64,000 nt of DNA from CAVYYW01 sp963772845 (GTDB taxonomy: Bacteria > Bacillota > Bacilli > Bacillales > Sporolactobacillaceae). The position numbers and the translations under genes were made by a program. The notes beneath the pieces were generated by a model. It ran no database searches and was not told the DNA's origin. It was given only the letters and a program-made list of their open reading frames with translations. Location of the stretch: contig CAVYYW010000014.1 in assembly GCA_963772845.1 (NCBI GenBank), forward strand, positions 1,488,001 through 1,552,000, given 5' to 3'. Below, piece after piece: positions 42,470 through 50,537 of this stretch. Position 1 is the first letter of the stretch. Every line of letters begins with the position of its first letter.

Positions 42470-43255
42470 TTACCAGCCGGTAGCCGGATTTGTTGCATAC
42501 ACTTCACTTAATGTCTTTAAGGCATGGTCCAGATCTGCTGAATGCTCGCCTTTCCGGCCATCTCCCTGCACCATTGTCGGTGCCTCTTCCATAGAAAAAC
42601 CCACTTCACTGAAATATGCTCGAATCTGGTCAAGAAAGCGCTTTCTTAAGATGTCTTCATCTTCAATAAGACCTTCAGTCACCATTGCTGTCTTTTCGGG
42701 ACCGAGAGTAATGACTCCGTCAAAATCCTTCCAGACCCTTTCAACGGCCGCTTCCATTCTTTTTCTTGCTTCATCAGTACTGCTCATCAGTTGCTTGAAC
42801 CATAAGGTCCAGTGCATTAAGTGATAGTACTGCTCGGTGACGATTTTGCGGGCAGCGTCGGCCAGCGGTGTATAACTTGATTGTTTCAATGACTCCAAGC
42901 GGATTTTTTTATTTACATCATAGAAGAATTGCCTGATAACCGTGAAAGCCCAATCATAATCCGGCTTATCAAGATATTCACCCAGACCATTTTTCTCTTC
43001 TAGAATGATTGCATTGCGGAAATCTGTTGCTTTTCTCAGATGTGAAATATCATTTGCTTTACCCTCGCCAAGGTCTTCAAGCAGTCTGTAGTACATGGCG
43101 GCGTGCCCCATCGTATCCTGATTAATTGAGGAAAAGGCAACATCCTCTTCAATATGAGGAGCAAGCCCCAGCCATTCTGATCCACGGTGTGCGTGAATAA
43201 AATCATCGTCAGCAAGCTGATAGATCAGTTGTTTTAATGCGTTCTGGTTGCTCAT
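42470..43255 (-). CDS. paaC: Phenylacetyl-CoA epoxidase structural subunit PaaC
   Basis: PaaC is the ferritin-like partner of PaaA. The 261-residue protein has FIHAHRGSEWLGLAPHIEED, INQDTMGHAAMYYRLLEDLG and TEQYYHLMHWTLWFKQL, typical of PaaC, which lacks a complete di-iron set. Its ATG overlaps the paaB stop by 4 bases. Length is normal. Confidence 0.95.
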   Translation of the reverse strand: MSNQNALKQLIYQLADDDFIHAHRGSEWLGLAPHIEEDVAFSSINQDTMGHAAMYYRLLEDLGEGKANDISHLRKATDFRNAIILEEKNGLGEYLDKPDYDWAFTVIRQFFYDVNKKIRLESLKQSSYTPLADAARKIVTEQYYHLMHWTLWFKQLMSSTDEARKRMEAAVERVWKDFDGVITLGPEKTAMVTEGLIEDEDILRKRFLDQIRAYFSEVGFSMEEAPTMVQGDGRKGEHSADLDHALKTLSEVYATNPATGW

Positions 43256-43602
43256 GCCTGTTGTTCCTCCTTATTTCCCTGGTCATCATCCTGTTTTTCC
43301 TTGAAATTGCGCCAGCGCTGATTTAAGTCCGCATAACCTTTCGTTTCACGGTAATGTTTATCAAGTTTTTGCAAAGCTTCTTTCTCGCTTTGGGTCAGCT
43401 TTCGGATATTTGAGCGTTTGACTACCCAGATGTCAACCGCTTTTTCTCTTCTAAAAAAATTCTCTTTTGCCATTACCAGAGCCATTTCTTCATTTGGAGC
43501 CAGGAGGCTGAACTGGTATGTGATCGGGCTGTCTTCCTTTTTTTTGCTGAAAACTTCGAATTCCTCATAAAAAGCATTTTCTTCATTTATTTGTTCAGTC
43601 AT
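43252..43602 (-). CDS. paaB: Phenylacetyl-CoA epoxidase subunit PaaB
   Basis: The 116-residue PaaB has FYEEFEVFSKKKEDSPITYQ, then ALVMAKENFFRREKAVDIWV, matching the small bridging subunit of the epoxidase. The C-terminal 20 residues are charged and probably disordered, slightly longer than in proteobacterial PaaB. It lies 18 bases after paaA. Confidence 0.94.
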   Translation of the reverse strand: MTEQINEENAFYEEFEVFSKKKEDSPITYQFSLLAPNEEMALVMAKENFFRREKAVDIWVVKRSNIRKLTQSEKEALQKLDKHYRETKGYADLNQRWRNFKEKQDDDQGNKEEQQA

Positions 43603-43620
43603 GATGATCCTCCTTGGTAA

Positions 43621-44592
43621 TCAAACGACCGCCGTTTTTACGTGGCCGAGTGCTTCTCTGACCCATTTAGTATTTTCATAAGACGTTCTGCGAAGATCAA
43701 GTCTGTCCTCTGACTTCGGTCCGTTCCCTGAGACAATCTGCTTAAATTCATTCCAGTCAGGATCCTGGTAAACCCATTCCTGAGTCTCTTCATCAAAATG
43801 AACGGTCTTATCAGGAATCTCTAAACCGAGAACTTTAATTTTAGACATATATTTTGTGAAAAATTCTTGTCTCAATTGTTCATTTGTTTTTGTTCTTAAT
43901 TTGTATTTAAGGTTTTTATCCACATTAGAGTGGCCAGTTTCTTTTTTTGATTTTGGCCCAAAAAACATAAGCAGTGAATCCCACCAGCGGTTTAACGAAT
44001 CCTGAAGCATTTCACGCTGTTCATCCGTTCCTTCAGCCAATGATAAGACAAGACTTTCGCCATGCTTTGCGTGGAAGGATTCCTCCTGACAGATTCTTTT
44101 CAATGCTCTGCCGTATGGCCCATAAGAGGTATCAAGCATCATGGTCTGTGAAAGAATCGCCGCTCCATCGACCAGCCAAGCAATAATAGCCGCATCTCCC
44201 CAGGTCGGTGAATCCATATGAAAAACATTATGAAATTTAAGGCGTTTCGTAAAAAGATCCTGCATGATATTATCACGGTTTTTACCAAGCGGCTTCATCA
44301 AATCCTCAGCTACTCTCAGTAAAAGCTGTCCGTGACCCATTTCATCCTGAACCTTTGCCATAATGGCAAGCTTTCTATTTAACGTCGGCGCTTTCGGCAC
44401 CCATTCCTTTTCTGGAAGCGCTCCCATTATTTCGCTGATTCCATGCATCGAGATCAGACGAATTAAGGCTTGGCGATATTCATCAGGCATCCAGTCTTCC
44501 GCCTCAATTTTTTCATTACGATTAATTCGGTCCATGAAATGATCATACTTTTGCTCTTCACTTAACTCATCAAAAGTTAAATGTTCCAACAT
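43621..44592 (-). CDS. paaA: Phenylacetyl-CoA 1,2-epoxidase catalytic subunit PaaA
   Basis: PaaA carries the di-iron centre that epoxidises the ring of phenylacetyl-CoA. The 323-residue protein has the iron-binding ExxH pairs in AKVQDEMGHGQLLLRVAEDL and CQEESFHAKHGESL, and DSPTWGDAAIIAWLVDGAA. GGAGAG precedes the ATG. It heads the paaABCD-ethD-paaF-paaG unit, driven by a promoter overlapped by a TAACGTTA operator-like sequence. The reductase subunit PaaE is not encoded nearby. Confidence 0.96.
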   Translation of the reverse strand: MLEHLTFDELSEEQKYDHFMDRINRNEKIEAEDWMPDEYRQALIRLISMHGISEIMGALPEKEWVPKAPTLNRKLAIMAKVQDEMGHGQLLLRVAEDLMKPLGKNRDNIMQDLFTKRLKFHNVFHMDSPTWGDAAIIAWLVDGAAILSQTMMLDTSYGPYGRALKRICQEESFHAKHGESLVLSLAEGTDEQREMLQDSLNRWWDSLLMFFGPKSKKETGHSNVDKNLKYKLRTKTNEQLRQEFFTKYMSKIKVLGLEIPDKTVHFDEETQEWVYQDPDWNEFKQIVSGNGPKSEDRLDLRRTSYENTKWVREALGHVKTAVV

Positions 44593-44613
44593 GATTTTTC
44601 ACTCTCCATCTAT

Positions 44614-44662
44614 ATAACGTATTTTTAACGTTATTATATATTATTGTTATAACTAAATTCAA
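44614..44662 (-). promoter_or_regulatory. paaA promoter overlapped by candidate PaaX operator
   Basis: On the minus strand TTGAAT (44657-44662) and TATAAT (44633-44638) are 18 bases apart. TAACGTTATTATAT (44626-44639, plus strand) covers the -10, and a second ATAACGT lies at 44614-44620. Similar TAACGTT motifs occur before paaK and the thioesterase gene. Confidence 0.55.
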
Positions 44663-44671
44663 TATTCCTGT

Positions 44672-46004
44672 CTAAATCATAGGTGTTTTCTGACTTCTTA
44701 AATCGATTATTCTAATTGCCTTGCCCTCTGAACGAGGAATTTCTAGCGGTGATTTGATGTTAACTTTTACCGACACCAGGCATTGGCTTTTCAAAATATA
44801 ACTGATTTTCTTGCGTAATACCTCCACTTTCTCATGATTAAGGTTTTGCTGAATGGCATCGAAAAAAGAAGGGGTTACTTCAACATTAAGCTCCACTGAG
44901 TCCAGCGGTCCACTTTTCATTAAACCAATCTGATAATGAGGGCCAAGCTCTTCAACTTGAAGCAGGCAATTTTCAACCTCTGAAGGAAAAACATTCACTC
45001 CTCTAATGATCAGCATGTCATCAATGCGTCCTTTTACTCTAGACATTCTCACGGTGGTCCTTCCGCATAAACAAGGTTCTTCAGAAATAGATGCAATATC
45101 ACCGGTGCGATAGCGGATAATCGGGGCCGCCTCTTTTGTTAAGCTCGTAAATACCAGCTCACCATCTTCTCCATTTGGCACCGGTTCAAGAGTGTCCGGG
45201 TTAATCACTTCCACAATGAAATGGTCTTCTGCAATGTGCAGCCCATCTTGAGCTTCATGGCATTCTATCGAAACGCCAGGTCCCATGACTTCGCTCAATC
45301 CATAGATATCTACAGCCTTAATATCTAAGCGGTTTTCTAATTCCTCACGCATCTCCTGAGACCATGGCTCCGCACCGAAGATCCCATATTTTAAGGAAGT
45401 TTTCCGTGGGTCCTTCCCCATTCGCTCCATTGTTTCTATTATATTCAGGACATATGACGGGGTCCCTGTAATGACAGTTGGTTTAAAATCTTCTATTAAT
45501 AGAATTTGCCTTTCAGTATTTCCTCCTGAAACAGGCACGGTGGCCATGCCAAGTTTTTCAGACCCGTAATGGATACCTAACCCCCCTGTAAAAAGGCCAT
45601 AACCATACGCATTATGAAGAATCTCACCCGGTTTCCCACCAGCAGCCGCTATTGCTCTCGCAACCATCTCCGCCCAATTGCGAAATATCATTCTGAGTAT
45701 AGCCGACAACCGTTGGCTTTCCGCTTGTTCCTGAAGATGCATGCAACCGCACGATTTCATCCTGTGAAACGGCAAATAATCCAAATGGATAGTTATTTCT
45801 TAAGTCTTTTTTTACGGTAAATGGCAGTTTTCTTAAATCTTTCAGTGATTGTATCGATAAAGGATCCACGTTCTTTTTATCAAAAGCTTCTTTATAAAAA
45901 GGAATCTTGCTATAAACCCTGTTGATGGTTTCCTGAAGACGCTTCAGTTGAAGCGCTTTCATTTCTTCCCTAGGTAACGTTTCCATTTGCTGATCGTAAA
46001 TCAA
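44672..46004 (-). pseudogene. paaK: Phenylacetate--CoA ligase, interrupted by a one-base frameshift
   Basis: PaaK activates phenylacetate to its CoA ester, the entry step of the pathway. The N-terminal part has ETLPREEMKALQLKRLQE and the AMP-binding loop LHASSGTSGKPTVVGYTQND. It then shifts frame at the AAA run 45683-45685 (TTT on the coding strand). The rest continues as NWAEMVARAIAAAGGKPGEI, HNAYGYGLFTGGLG, YGIFGAEPWSQEMRE, YGLSEVMGPG and the C-terminal PaaK domain. Deleting one T restores one frame of about 440 residues. The preferred start is TTG at 46002-46004 behind GGCGGTG. The promoter is intact. It may be a real mutation or a sequencing error. Confidence 0.88.
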
Positions 46005-46063
46005 TCCCCACACCGCCTTTAATATAACGTTTTAAAACCGAATATTATTTTTGTGTTATGTTT

Positions 46064-46093
46064 ATTTTAAATCTCCAACACAGAAACTGTCAA
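46064..46093 (-). promoter_or_regulatory. Promoter of paaK
   Basis: On the minus strand TTGACA (46088-46093) and TAAAAT (46064-46069) are 18 bases apart. TAACGTTTTAAA (46025-46036), similar to the paaA operator motif, lies downstream in the leader. Between 46100 and 46280 I see nothing else clear. Confidence 0.6.
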
Positions 46094-46283
46094 CCCATTC
46101 TGAATTTTCTAGAAAGAAAAACGGAGCTGGACGTGTGAGCTCAAATACTTTTAAGATCCGACCAGATTCTTTAACCTCATATACAATTAAATTTCCTCAT
46201 AAATAGTAACGGGCAATAGGGTGTGATCTCGCTTCAATAAGTAAGTTATTCATAATAGAAATTAAATTAAACCTTCATATGAA

Positions 46284-46325
46284 TAAAAAAAACCGCGATG
46301 CCTTTTTAATTTCGGCAACGCGGTT
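46284..46325 (-). terminator. Terminator of lplJ
   Basis: On the minus strand ACCGCG-TT-GCC / GGC-AT-CGCGGT is followed by a run of eight T. Confidence 0.85.
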
Positions 46326-46337
46326 ATCTAAGTTTGT

Positions 46338-47327
46338 TTAGAAAAGCATGTTAAGCATTTCTTCTTTTTCAATTTTCCCGAAGTAATGCATGGTATCGAT
46401 TTTTTCAAGTACTTCTGCAATAGCTTCCTGATCATACTTCACACCGGTTAAGCGTTTTTCTATATCTTCCACATCGCCGACTCCAAAAAAATCACCGTAA
46501 ATAGCCACACCTTCGATAACACCCTTTTTAACCTCTAATCTTATGTCTATGCGCCCCGCTTTAAATCGATGCGTATGCTGCATATTAAATTTGGGTGACT
46601 TTCCATATACCCAATCCCAGTTCCGGTAACGGCTTTCCGCAATCCGGTGAATTTTATCCCAATCCTTCTGGGTCAGCTTGTATTCTTCTATTCCCTCTTC
46701 GCCTTCAAAAATATAATTTAACAGGGTTCGTTTGAAATCTTTTATGTTCATATCCTTTGATAAATGTTCACGAATATTCGTCACCCTGCTTCTTACGGAC
46801 TTTATCCCTTTTGATTGATATTTTTCCGCATCAGGATTCAAAGCCATCGCGACATTTTCCAAGTTCACATCAAACATTAGAGTTCCGTGACTGAACATCC
46901 TTCCTTTTGTAGAAAACTGGGCATTTCCTGAAATCTTCTTGCCATCAACCAAAAGATCGTTTCGCCCCAGCAATTCAGCATTAACTCCCATCTGATGAAG
47001 CGCGCGAACCACAGGATCTGTGAATTTTTTAAAGTTATTAAAGCTTTCACCATCATCCTTGGTAATAAAACTGAAGCTTAAATCGCCTTCATCATTGTAG
47101 ACGGCTCCTCCGCCTGAAAGCCTTCGCGTGATATCAACATGGTGCTCCCGGACATAATCCATGTTGATCTCTTCAACTGTATTTTGGTTTTTCCCTACAA
47201 TTACAGTTGGCTTCATGCTATAAAATAATAGGTAGTTTTCATTAATGTCTAATTCATTTAATGCGTATTCTTCTATAGCAAGGTTTAGTGTTGCATCCAT
47301 AATGTCCTGATTATCAATGTACTTCAC
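46338..47327 (-). CDS. lplJ: Lipoate--protein ligase
   Basis: LplJ attaches free lipoate to E2 and GcvH lysines. The 329-residue protein has the lipoyl/biotinyl ligase core RRLSGGGAVYNDEGDLSFSF, VGKNQNTVEEIN, GRNDLLVDGKKISGNAQF and HGTLMFDVNL, plus the C-terminal accessory domain of LplA/LplJ. Translation starts at GTG behind AGGAGG. It is a single gene with its own terminator, next to but not part of the paa unit. BkdB in this window is a likely client. Confidence 0.93.
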   Translation of the reverse strand: MKYIDNQDIMDATLNLAIEEYALNELDINENYLLFYSMKPTVIVGKNQNTVEEINMDYVREHHVDITRRLSGGGAVYNDEGDLSFSFITKDDGESFNNFKKFTDPVVRALHQMGVNAELLGRNDLLVDGKKISGNAQFSTKGRMFSHGTLMFDVNLENVAMALNPDAEKYQSKGIKSVRSRVTNIREHLSKDMNIKDFKRTLLNYIFEGEEGIEEYKLTQKDWDKIHRIAESRYRNWDWVYGKSPKFNMQHTHRFKAGRIDIRLEVKKGVIEGVAIYGDFFGVGDVEDIEKRLTGVKYDQEAIAEVLEKIDTMHYFGKIEKEEMLNMLF

Positions 47328-47544
47328 TTGCAGATGCCTCCTGTTCCAAGTTCACTTCAAAATCTCTTTCTATCATACCACACCCCTCCTTTTCCCTGCA
47401 CTTTAACGGATTTTAAACAATTTTAATATTTTAGATTCAAAACGGTTCCGTTGGGGTAAATTCATTAAGCCGCTAAATATATGAAGAAGGAGAAAAGAAA
47501 GAATCGTGTTTTTTTTGTGAAAATTGAAACATCCTGCGGTTTTA

Positions 47545-47573
47545 AAGACACCGTTTACAGCTCGTGATACAAT
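47545..47573 (+). promoter_or_regulatory. Promoter of aimA
   Basis: AAGACA (47545-47550) and TACAAT (47568-47573) are 17 bases apart, with TGA before the -10 (extended). A perfect palindrome AACAAATTTGTT (47593-47604) in the leader could be an operator. The rest of the 300-base gap shows nothing more. Confidence 0.45.
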
Positions 47574-47627
47574 GTAACTCGGTCACATATACAACAAATT
47601 TGTTACAAACATCAAAGAGGTGAAAAT

Positions 47628-49250
47628 ATGAAGAATTCTATGCGGCGTGATATTACAACATTTCCGCTAATGTTAACGGGACTAGGTTCAATCATAGGCT
47701 CAGGCTGGCTATTCGGTGCTTGGAAAGCAGCAAAAGTTGCTGGTCCAGCTGCCATTTATGCATGGATACTAGGAACAATCATCATATTACTTATTGGTTT
47801 AACGTACGCAGAGCTTGGGGCAATGTTCCCTGAAGCAGGCGGGATGGTCCGATACGGACAGTTTTCCCACGGTTCACTTGTTGGCTATATTTCAGGATGG
47901 GCAAACTGGATTGCGATTGTCTCGGTTATTCCTGTAGAAGCAGAAGCCTCTGCACAATATATGAGCTCATGGTCTTTCGATTGGGCCCACGCTTTATTCG
48001 ATGGTAAGCACTTATCGTTGCCCGGTCTTGGGGTAGCTGCTTTTCTCGTAATTGTCTACTTCTTCTTAAACTACTTTACTGTGAAGCTCTTTGCACGTGT
48101 TAATACTGCTATTACTATTTTTAAATTTATTATTCCGGGATTAACCATTATCGGATTAATCGTTGCTGGAATGCACAATCACCATCTTTCTTCACATTTC
48201 ACTTCAGCATCATCTGGTGGTTTTATGCCATACGGATGGTCAGGTGTCTTAACAGCCATAGCAACATCTGGCATTGTATTTGCGTTTAACGGCTTCCAGA
48301 GTCCTATTAACCTAGCTGGCGAAGCCAAAAATCCTAAGCGCTCTATTCCAATCGCTGTTGTGGGATCGATTCTGATAGCAGGTGTTATTTATGTTCTCCT
48401 GCAAATCGCCTTTATTGGCGGTGTTAGCCAGCATATGCTTGCTGATGGCTGGGGGAATATTAACCTTAACTCACCATTTGCTGATCTTGCTTTTGCGCTC
48501 GGTTTAAACTGGCTCGTTCTCCTGCTGTTTGCAGATGCCTTTATTTCTCCATCTGGTACCGGTATGACATATACAGCAACTACTGCCCGTATGATTTACG
48601 GAATTGAACGGAACGGTTACTTTCCTAAAGTTTTCGGACATGTTCATCCTAAACTCGGAATTCCGCGTCCAGCAATGTGGTTGAACCTAGTCGTTTCATT
48701 TATCTTCCTGTTTCTCTTTAGAGGCTGGGGAGATCTTGCGAGTGTTATCTCTGTTGCTACACTGATTTCTTACGTGACTGGCCCTATTTCAGTGATGGTT
48801 TTCAGAAAATTTGGGGATGAACTTCATAGACCACTTAAAATTAAAGGGATGAAAATTATCGCACCGTTGGCATTTATCGCCGCGTCTTTGATTTATTACT
48901 GGGCAACTTGGCCATTGACAGGTAAAGTAACGCTGATAATGATTATCGGGATCCCTGTGTATCTTTACTATCAAAAAAAATATAATTTCAAAGGCTTTGC
49001 CAAGGATTTAAAAGCAGGTTTATGGATGCTTGCCTACCTTGTCTTCCAAGTGCTTGTTTCATTCTTGGGCAGCAGTAAATTTGGCGGACTTGACGTCATT
49101 CCATTCGGCTGGGACTTCTTAGTTATTACAATTGCCTCACTTGTATTCTATTTCTGGGGCATTCAATCCGGCTGGAAAACCCATGATATCCAAAAAGGCA
49201 ACGAAGATTTCTTTGACGAAGAAGAAATGGACGAAGCTGCAAATCAGTAA
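47628..49250 (+). CDS. aimA: APC-family amino acid permease AimA (YbeC), glutamate/serine uptake
   Basis: The 540-residue permease has about 12-14 helices. It is closely similar to B. subtilis AimA/YbeC throughout, including GLGSIIGSGWLFGAWKAAKV, SGWANWIAIVSVIPVEAEA, IVFAFNGFQSPINLAGEAKN and ADAFISPSGTGMTYTATTAR. The conserved GSG in helix 1 is the substrate-backbone site of APC transporters. AimA is reported as a major glutamate and serine importer. The C-terminus is acidic and cytosolic. It is monocistronic. Confidence 0.88.
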   Translation: MKNSMRRDITTFPLMLTGLGSIIGSGWLFGAWKAAKVAGPAAIYAWILGTIIILLIGLTYAELGAMFPEAGGMVRYGQFSHGSLVGYISGWANWIAIVSVIPVEAEASAQYMSSWSFDWAHALFDGKHLSLPGLGVAAFLVIVYFFLNYFTVKLFARVNTAITIFKFIIPGLTIIGLIVAGMHNHHLSSHFTSASSGGFMPYGWSGVLTAIATSGIVFAFNGFQSPINLAGEAKNPKRSIPIAVVGSILIAGVIYVLLQIAFIGGVSQHMLADGWGNINLNSPFADLAFALGLNWLVLLLFADAFISPSGTGMTYTATTARMIYGIERNGYFPKVFGHVHPKLGIPRPAMWLNLVVSFIFLFLFRGWGDLASVISVATLISYVTGPISVMVFRKFGDELHRPLKIKGMKIIAPLAFIAASLIYYWATWPLTGKVTLIMIIGIPVYLYYQKKYNFKGFAKDLKAGLWMLAYLVFQVLVSFLGSSKFGGLDVIPFGWDFLVITIASLVFYFWGIQSGWKTHDIQKGNEDFFDEEEMDEAANQ

Positions 49251-49331
49251 TATTTGTTATCTCAATGTTAATTAGATGGAAGTGCGCTCGTTTAGTTAGA
49301 GCAACTCCCTTTTAATAAAATAACTAACCTA

Positions 49332-49369
49332 AATAATGCTCTGGCAGAAAATTCTGCCGGAGCATTATT
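49332..49369 (+). terminator. Hairpin after aimA, probable terminator
   Basis: AATAATGCTCTGGCAGA / TCTGCCGGAGCATTATT forms a 17-bp stem with one G-T pair and a 4-base loop. The following T run is weak (CTTTG). Confidence 0.6.
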
Positions 49370-49399
49370 CTTTGCAATGAATCCCTGTTCAATGGAAGA

Positions 49400-49631
49400 A
49401 GCCAACTGAAAAAGTCCCTCGTTGTCGTCGGAGGTGTTGATTTTCGTTCTAGGCTGTTCACTTTTCACAGGCACGCCCTCAGCTAACTTTGGCGTGGTCC
49501 CTTTGTTTGCCAAAGTGGATCTTCGAGCGCGTGCTGCTTCCGCAGGACTTGAAACAGCATTCTTCGAATCCACACCGCACGAAGAAAATGCAAAGCATTT
49601 TCGAGGAGTCTCGCGCCCTCCACTTCAATAA
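49400..49631. repeat. Modular intergenic repeat: core interrupted by a 60-bp module
   Basis: The core starts at 49436 (GTTGATTTTCGTTCTAGGCT) and ends near 49630 (CTCCACTTCAATAAG). After TGCTTCCGCAGGA a 60-bp insert appears, containing CTTGAAACAGCATTCTTCG and the hairpin GAAAATGC-AAA-GCATTTTC and ending GAGGA, before GTCTCGCGCC resumes. The internal stem AACTTTGGCG / TGCCAAAGTG is kept. Confidence 0.75.
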
Positions 49632-49867
49632 GTCAAAAAGAGAGTGAAAGGTCCTTCATAAAGGTGATGAAGGACAAAACGAGGTCGAAAAGCAGGAGAA
49701 AGGGTGTTCATAGGGTCGATGAACGACCAAACGGGGTCAAAAAGCAGGAGAAAGGGCGTTCATAAGGTCGATGAACGACCAAACGGGGTCAAAAAGGAGG
49801 AAAAAGGGCGTTCATAAGGGCGATGAACGACCAAACGGGGTCGAAAAGCAGGAGAAAGGGCGTTCAT
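49632..49867. repeat. 52-bp tandem repeat array, about 4.5 copies
   Basis: Units start at 49632, 49684, 49736, 49788 and a partial one at 49840. Each reads GTCRAAAAGC-AGGAGAAAGG then a hairpin GTTCAT-N7-ATGAAC and CCAAACGGG. In unit 1 the stem is instead CCTTCAT / ATGAAGG, a paired change. A related remnant lies at about 49886-49921. There are no Cas genes, and the spacing is head-to-tail without variable spacers. Confidence 0.85.
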
Positions 49868-49969
49868 TTGGAATATAATGGATTAAAAAAGGTCGAAAGT
49901 GAGTCGATTGAAAGGTCCTTCCTTTTACTGAATTAACGGCGGCCTAGATCCCCGCAATGGAAAGCTTTG

Positions 49970-50410
49970 ATGTTCGCCTGCGACAAGCGAGAACTTTCCA
50001 AAGCTCGGCAAAATGATAAAAACGGACTTTTTCAGTAGCCACGTGCTGCTTCCGTAGGACTTGAAACAGCATCCTTGAATCCACACCGCACGCAGAAAAT
50101 GCGGTTGCCATCCATTGAAAACGGAAATACCCTCGCTTTCCAAGGGCACGGCCTCAGCTAACTTTGGCGTGATTTCTTTGTGCGCCAAAGTTGATCTTCG
50201 GACGCATGCTGTTTCCGCAGGAGTCTCAGGTATTTCTGGCTTTCAACTCAGCACTTGCGCATTTTCAAGGCGTCTCGCACCTTTCTCTTCAATCAACGTG
50301 CTTGTTGTAGATAATCAGCGGCCATCAGCTGATCATTGGCGCTCGAATTTCCCGGCTGCTCCACACCCAAGTGAACGCGGGAAGCCTCGAAAGGATATTT
50401 CCGCTTTCAA
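49970..50410. repeat. Modular intergenic repeat, mosaic copy
   Basis: In order: GGACTTTTTCAGTAGCCACG, TAGGACTTGAAACAGCATCC (satellite), ACCCTCGCTTTCC, the left core GGGCACGGCCTCAGCTAACT with the stem AACTTTGGCG / GCGCCAAAGTT, and CCGCAGGAGTCTCAGGTATT. A module then ends CGTCTCGCACC, and the right end CTTCAATCAAC is at about 50298. Confidence 0.75.
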
Positions 50411-50425
50411 TTAGATATGATAGAA

Positions 50426-50470
50426 AAAAGGCTCCCGATATCCATAATTTGGACTCAGGAGCTCTTTTCT
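50426..50470 (-). terminator. Terminator downstream of yhgE
   Basis: On the minus strand GAGCTCC (with inner TCC/GGA) pairs with GGAGCC and is followed by TTTTTTC, 68 bases after the yhgE stop. Confidence 0.65.
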
Positions 50471-50537
50471 TTGATTTGATTCGGATAAGCTAAGACTTAG
50501 CAAGTTTTTCAGTGCCCTTCATTGTAAGTCGTTTGCT

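Noticed and set aside
49632..49867. CRISPR array
   Set aside because: Whole 52-bp units repeat head to tail with no unique spacers and no cas genes nearby.
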